Shown piece after piece: positions 62,791 to 63,642 of a stretch of 63,642 bases of DNA. Positions within the stretch are counted from its first letter, which is position 1; every line of letters starts with the position of its first letter. This DNA comes from Clostridiales bacterium Firm_04 (lineage in GTDB: Bacteria > Bacillota > Clostridia > Oscillospirales > Ruminococcaceae): assembly GCA_001603005.1 (NCBI GenBank), contig LVAJ01000024.1:1-63642 (forward strand), written 5' to 3'. The translations under genes were made by a program, and so were the position numbers. Under the pieces are notes generated by a model. That model was not told the origin of the DNA. It made no database searches and worked only from the letters and a program-made list of their open reading frames with translations.

Positions 62791-63642
62791 TTATTCCCGC
62801 TTTTTGAAGTATCTGTCATAGCCTTCCCAGCCGCTGACATAGCGCGCAAGGATCATCGCATCGCAGATCGTCACCTCGCCGTCGCCGTCGATATCCGCGG
62901 TATCCGGCGCAAGGTCGATGTCCTTCCAGCCGTTGACATACCGGCGCAGGCGCATCGCATCCGCATTGTCCACCGTGCCGTCCCCGTTGACATCGCCCGC
63001 GAGCGGTTCGGTCGTGGTCGGCTCGGTGACAGCCGGTTCGGTGCCTGTCGATTCCGTACCCGTTGGCTCCGTGCCGGTCGGCTCGGTCACAGTCGGCGCG
63101 GTTTCAGAAGCAGTCGTTGTCTCCGAGGTCGTTGTTTCGGATTCGGTCGTGGTGGTATCTGTTGTCGTGGTGACCGGCTCGGTCGTTGTGGTTGTCGTGA
63201 CCGGCTCGGTCGTTGTGGTCGTGGTCGTCGTGACCGGCTCGGTCGTTATGGTGGTCGTTGTAGTCGTGACCGGTTCGGTCGTGGTGGTCGTTGTTGTAGT
63301 CGTGACCGGCTCGGTCGTTGTTGTTGTCGTTGTTGTAGTCATGACCGGCTCGGTCGTGGTGGTCGTTGTTGTCGTCGTGACCGGTTCGGTCGTGGTGGTC
63401 GTTGTTGTTGTCGTGACCGGCTCGGTCGTTGTGGTCGTTGTTGTTGTCGTGACCGGTTCGGTCGTGGTGGTCGTTGTTGTTGTTGTGACCGGCTCGGTCG
63501 TTGTGGTCGTTGTAGTCGTGACCGGTTCGGTCGTGGTGGTCGTTGTTGTTGTGACCGGCTCGGTCGTGGTGGTCGTCGTTGTTGTTGTGACCGGCTCGGT
63601 TGTCGTGGTCGTTGTTGTTGTCGTGACCGGTTCGGTTGTCGT
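62791..63642 (-). CDS. Dockerin protein with long TTTEPV-repeat linker, 5' truncated by the window end
   Basis: Reads open to base 63642, giving the last 283 residues. The visible N-terminal part is a linker of about 15 units of the pattern TTTTTT(T)EPV, then TTSETTTASETAPTVTEPT-like sequence with four GTE(P/S)-type units. The dockerin (about 210-283) has GDVNGDGTVDNADAMRLRRY and DIDGDGEVTICDAMILARY, then SGWEGYDRYF. It is the same class as the dockerins of the genes at 36536 and 20455. The functional domain lies outside the window. Apparent ATG at 63342 is an internal Met codon, not the start. Confidence 0.85.
   Translation of the reverse strand, partial: TTTEPVTTTTTTTTTEPVTTTTTTTTTEPVTTTTTTTTEPVTTTTTTTTEPVTTTTTTTTTEPVTTTTTTTTTEPVTTTTTTTTTEPVTTTTTTTTTEPVMTTTTTTTTTEPVTTTTTTTTTEPVTTTTTTITTEPVTTTTTTTTEPVTTTTTTEPVTTTTDTTTTESETTTSETTTASETAPTVTEPTGTEPTGTESTGTEPAVTEPTTTEPLAGDVNGDGTVDNADAMRLRRYVNGWKDIDLAPDTADIDGDGEVTICDAMILARYVSGWEGYDRYFKKRE
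63140..63642 (-). repeat. Low-complexity 30-33-bp repeats encoding a TTTEPV linker
   Basis: About 15 tandem units encode TTTTTTTEPV with mostly synonymous variation. The array continues past the window end, so its full length is unknown. Confidence 0.9.

Overview
The window looks like the chromosome of a gut or rumen Ruminococcus-type anaerobe (Oscillospiraceae). The reasons are the many secreted proteins ending in type I dockerin duplications (GDVNGDG-type calcium loops), the long Thr-rich linkers, a cohesin protein, a hybrid-cluster protein, AGGAGG ribosome sites and near-consensus SigA promoters with 17-18 bp spacers. I saw no rRNA, tRNA, CRISPR array or intact transposon. Assignments come from motifs read by eye; no database search was possible.

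Layout. 1-3170: 3' end of hcp, a broken flavoprotein-like gene, a probable transposase scrap, a DUF234-type ATPase gene and a 3' gene remnant. 3187-18304: a triplicated-domain dockerin protein, a double GDSL esterase, a very large CHAP/GH25/ricin-repeat wall hydrolase, a GH8 glycosidase, a decayed transglutaminase-dockerin gene and a BspA/DUF285-like surface protein. 18521-24000 (minus): a two-cohesin protein with its own dockerin, translationally coupled to a lipase-LRR-dockerin gene. 24095-27323 (minus): response regulator, histidine kinase and a seven-TM sensor-like protein. 27523-30077 (plus, divergent): a small double-glycine peptide gene, an attenuator-like hairpin and a peptidase-containing ABC exporter. 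30334-33225: an LRR protein, a 35-residue peptide and a lipoprotein. 33356-43081 (minus): a large dockerin protein and a 2181-residue six-module DUF285 dockerin protein. 43715-63642: two transglutaminase/LRR proteins, a DUF4143-type ATPase, a CHAP-like/ricin dockerin protein, two giant subtilisin-dockerin paralogues, an erythromycin-esterase-like protein and the 3' end of another dockerin gene.

How it may fit together. The dockerins fall into four sequence classes with exactly three genes each. They are attached mostly to proteases, lipase, wall hydrolases, esterase and adhesin modules rather than cellulases. The two-cohesin protein could collect some of these into a non-cellulosic surface complex (inference). 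Upstream of it, with no terminator that I can see, lies a complete candidate peptide-signalling or bacteriocin module: GG-leader peptide, C39 exporter, sensor, kinase and LuxR-type regulator, with an 18-bp perfect palindrome in the divergent promoter region. Peptide-controlled expression of a cohesin/lipase operon is the most interesting hypothesis here.

A second theme is tandem or direct repeats of about 20-21 bp lying directly upstream of the -35 boxes of several secreted-protein genes, compatible with a regulator that binds phased direct repeats.
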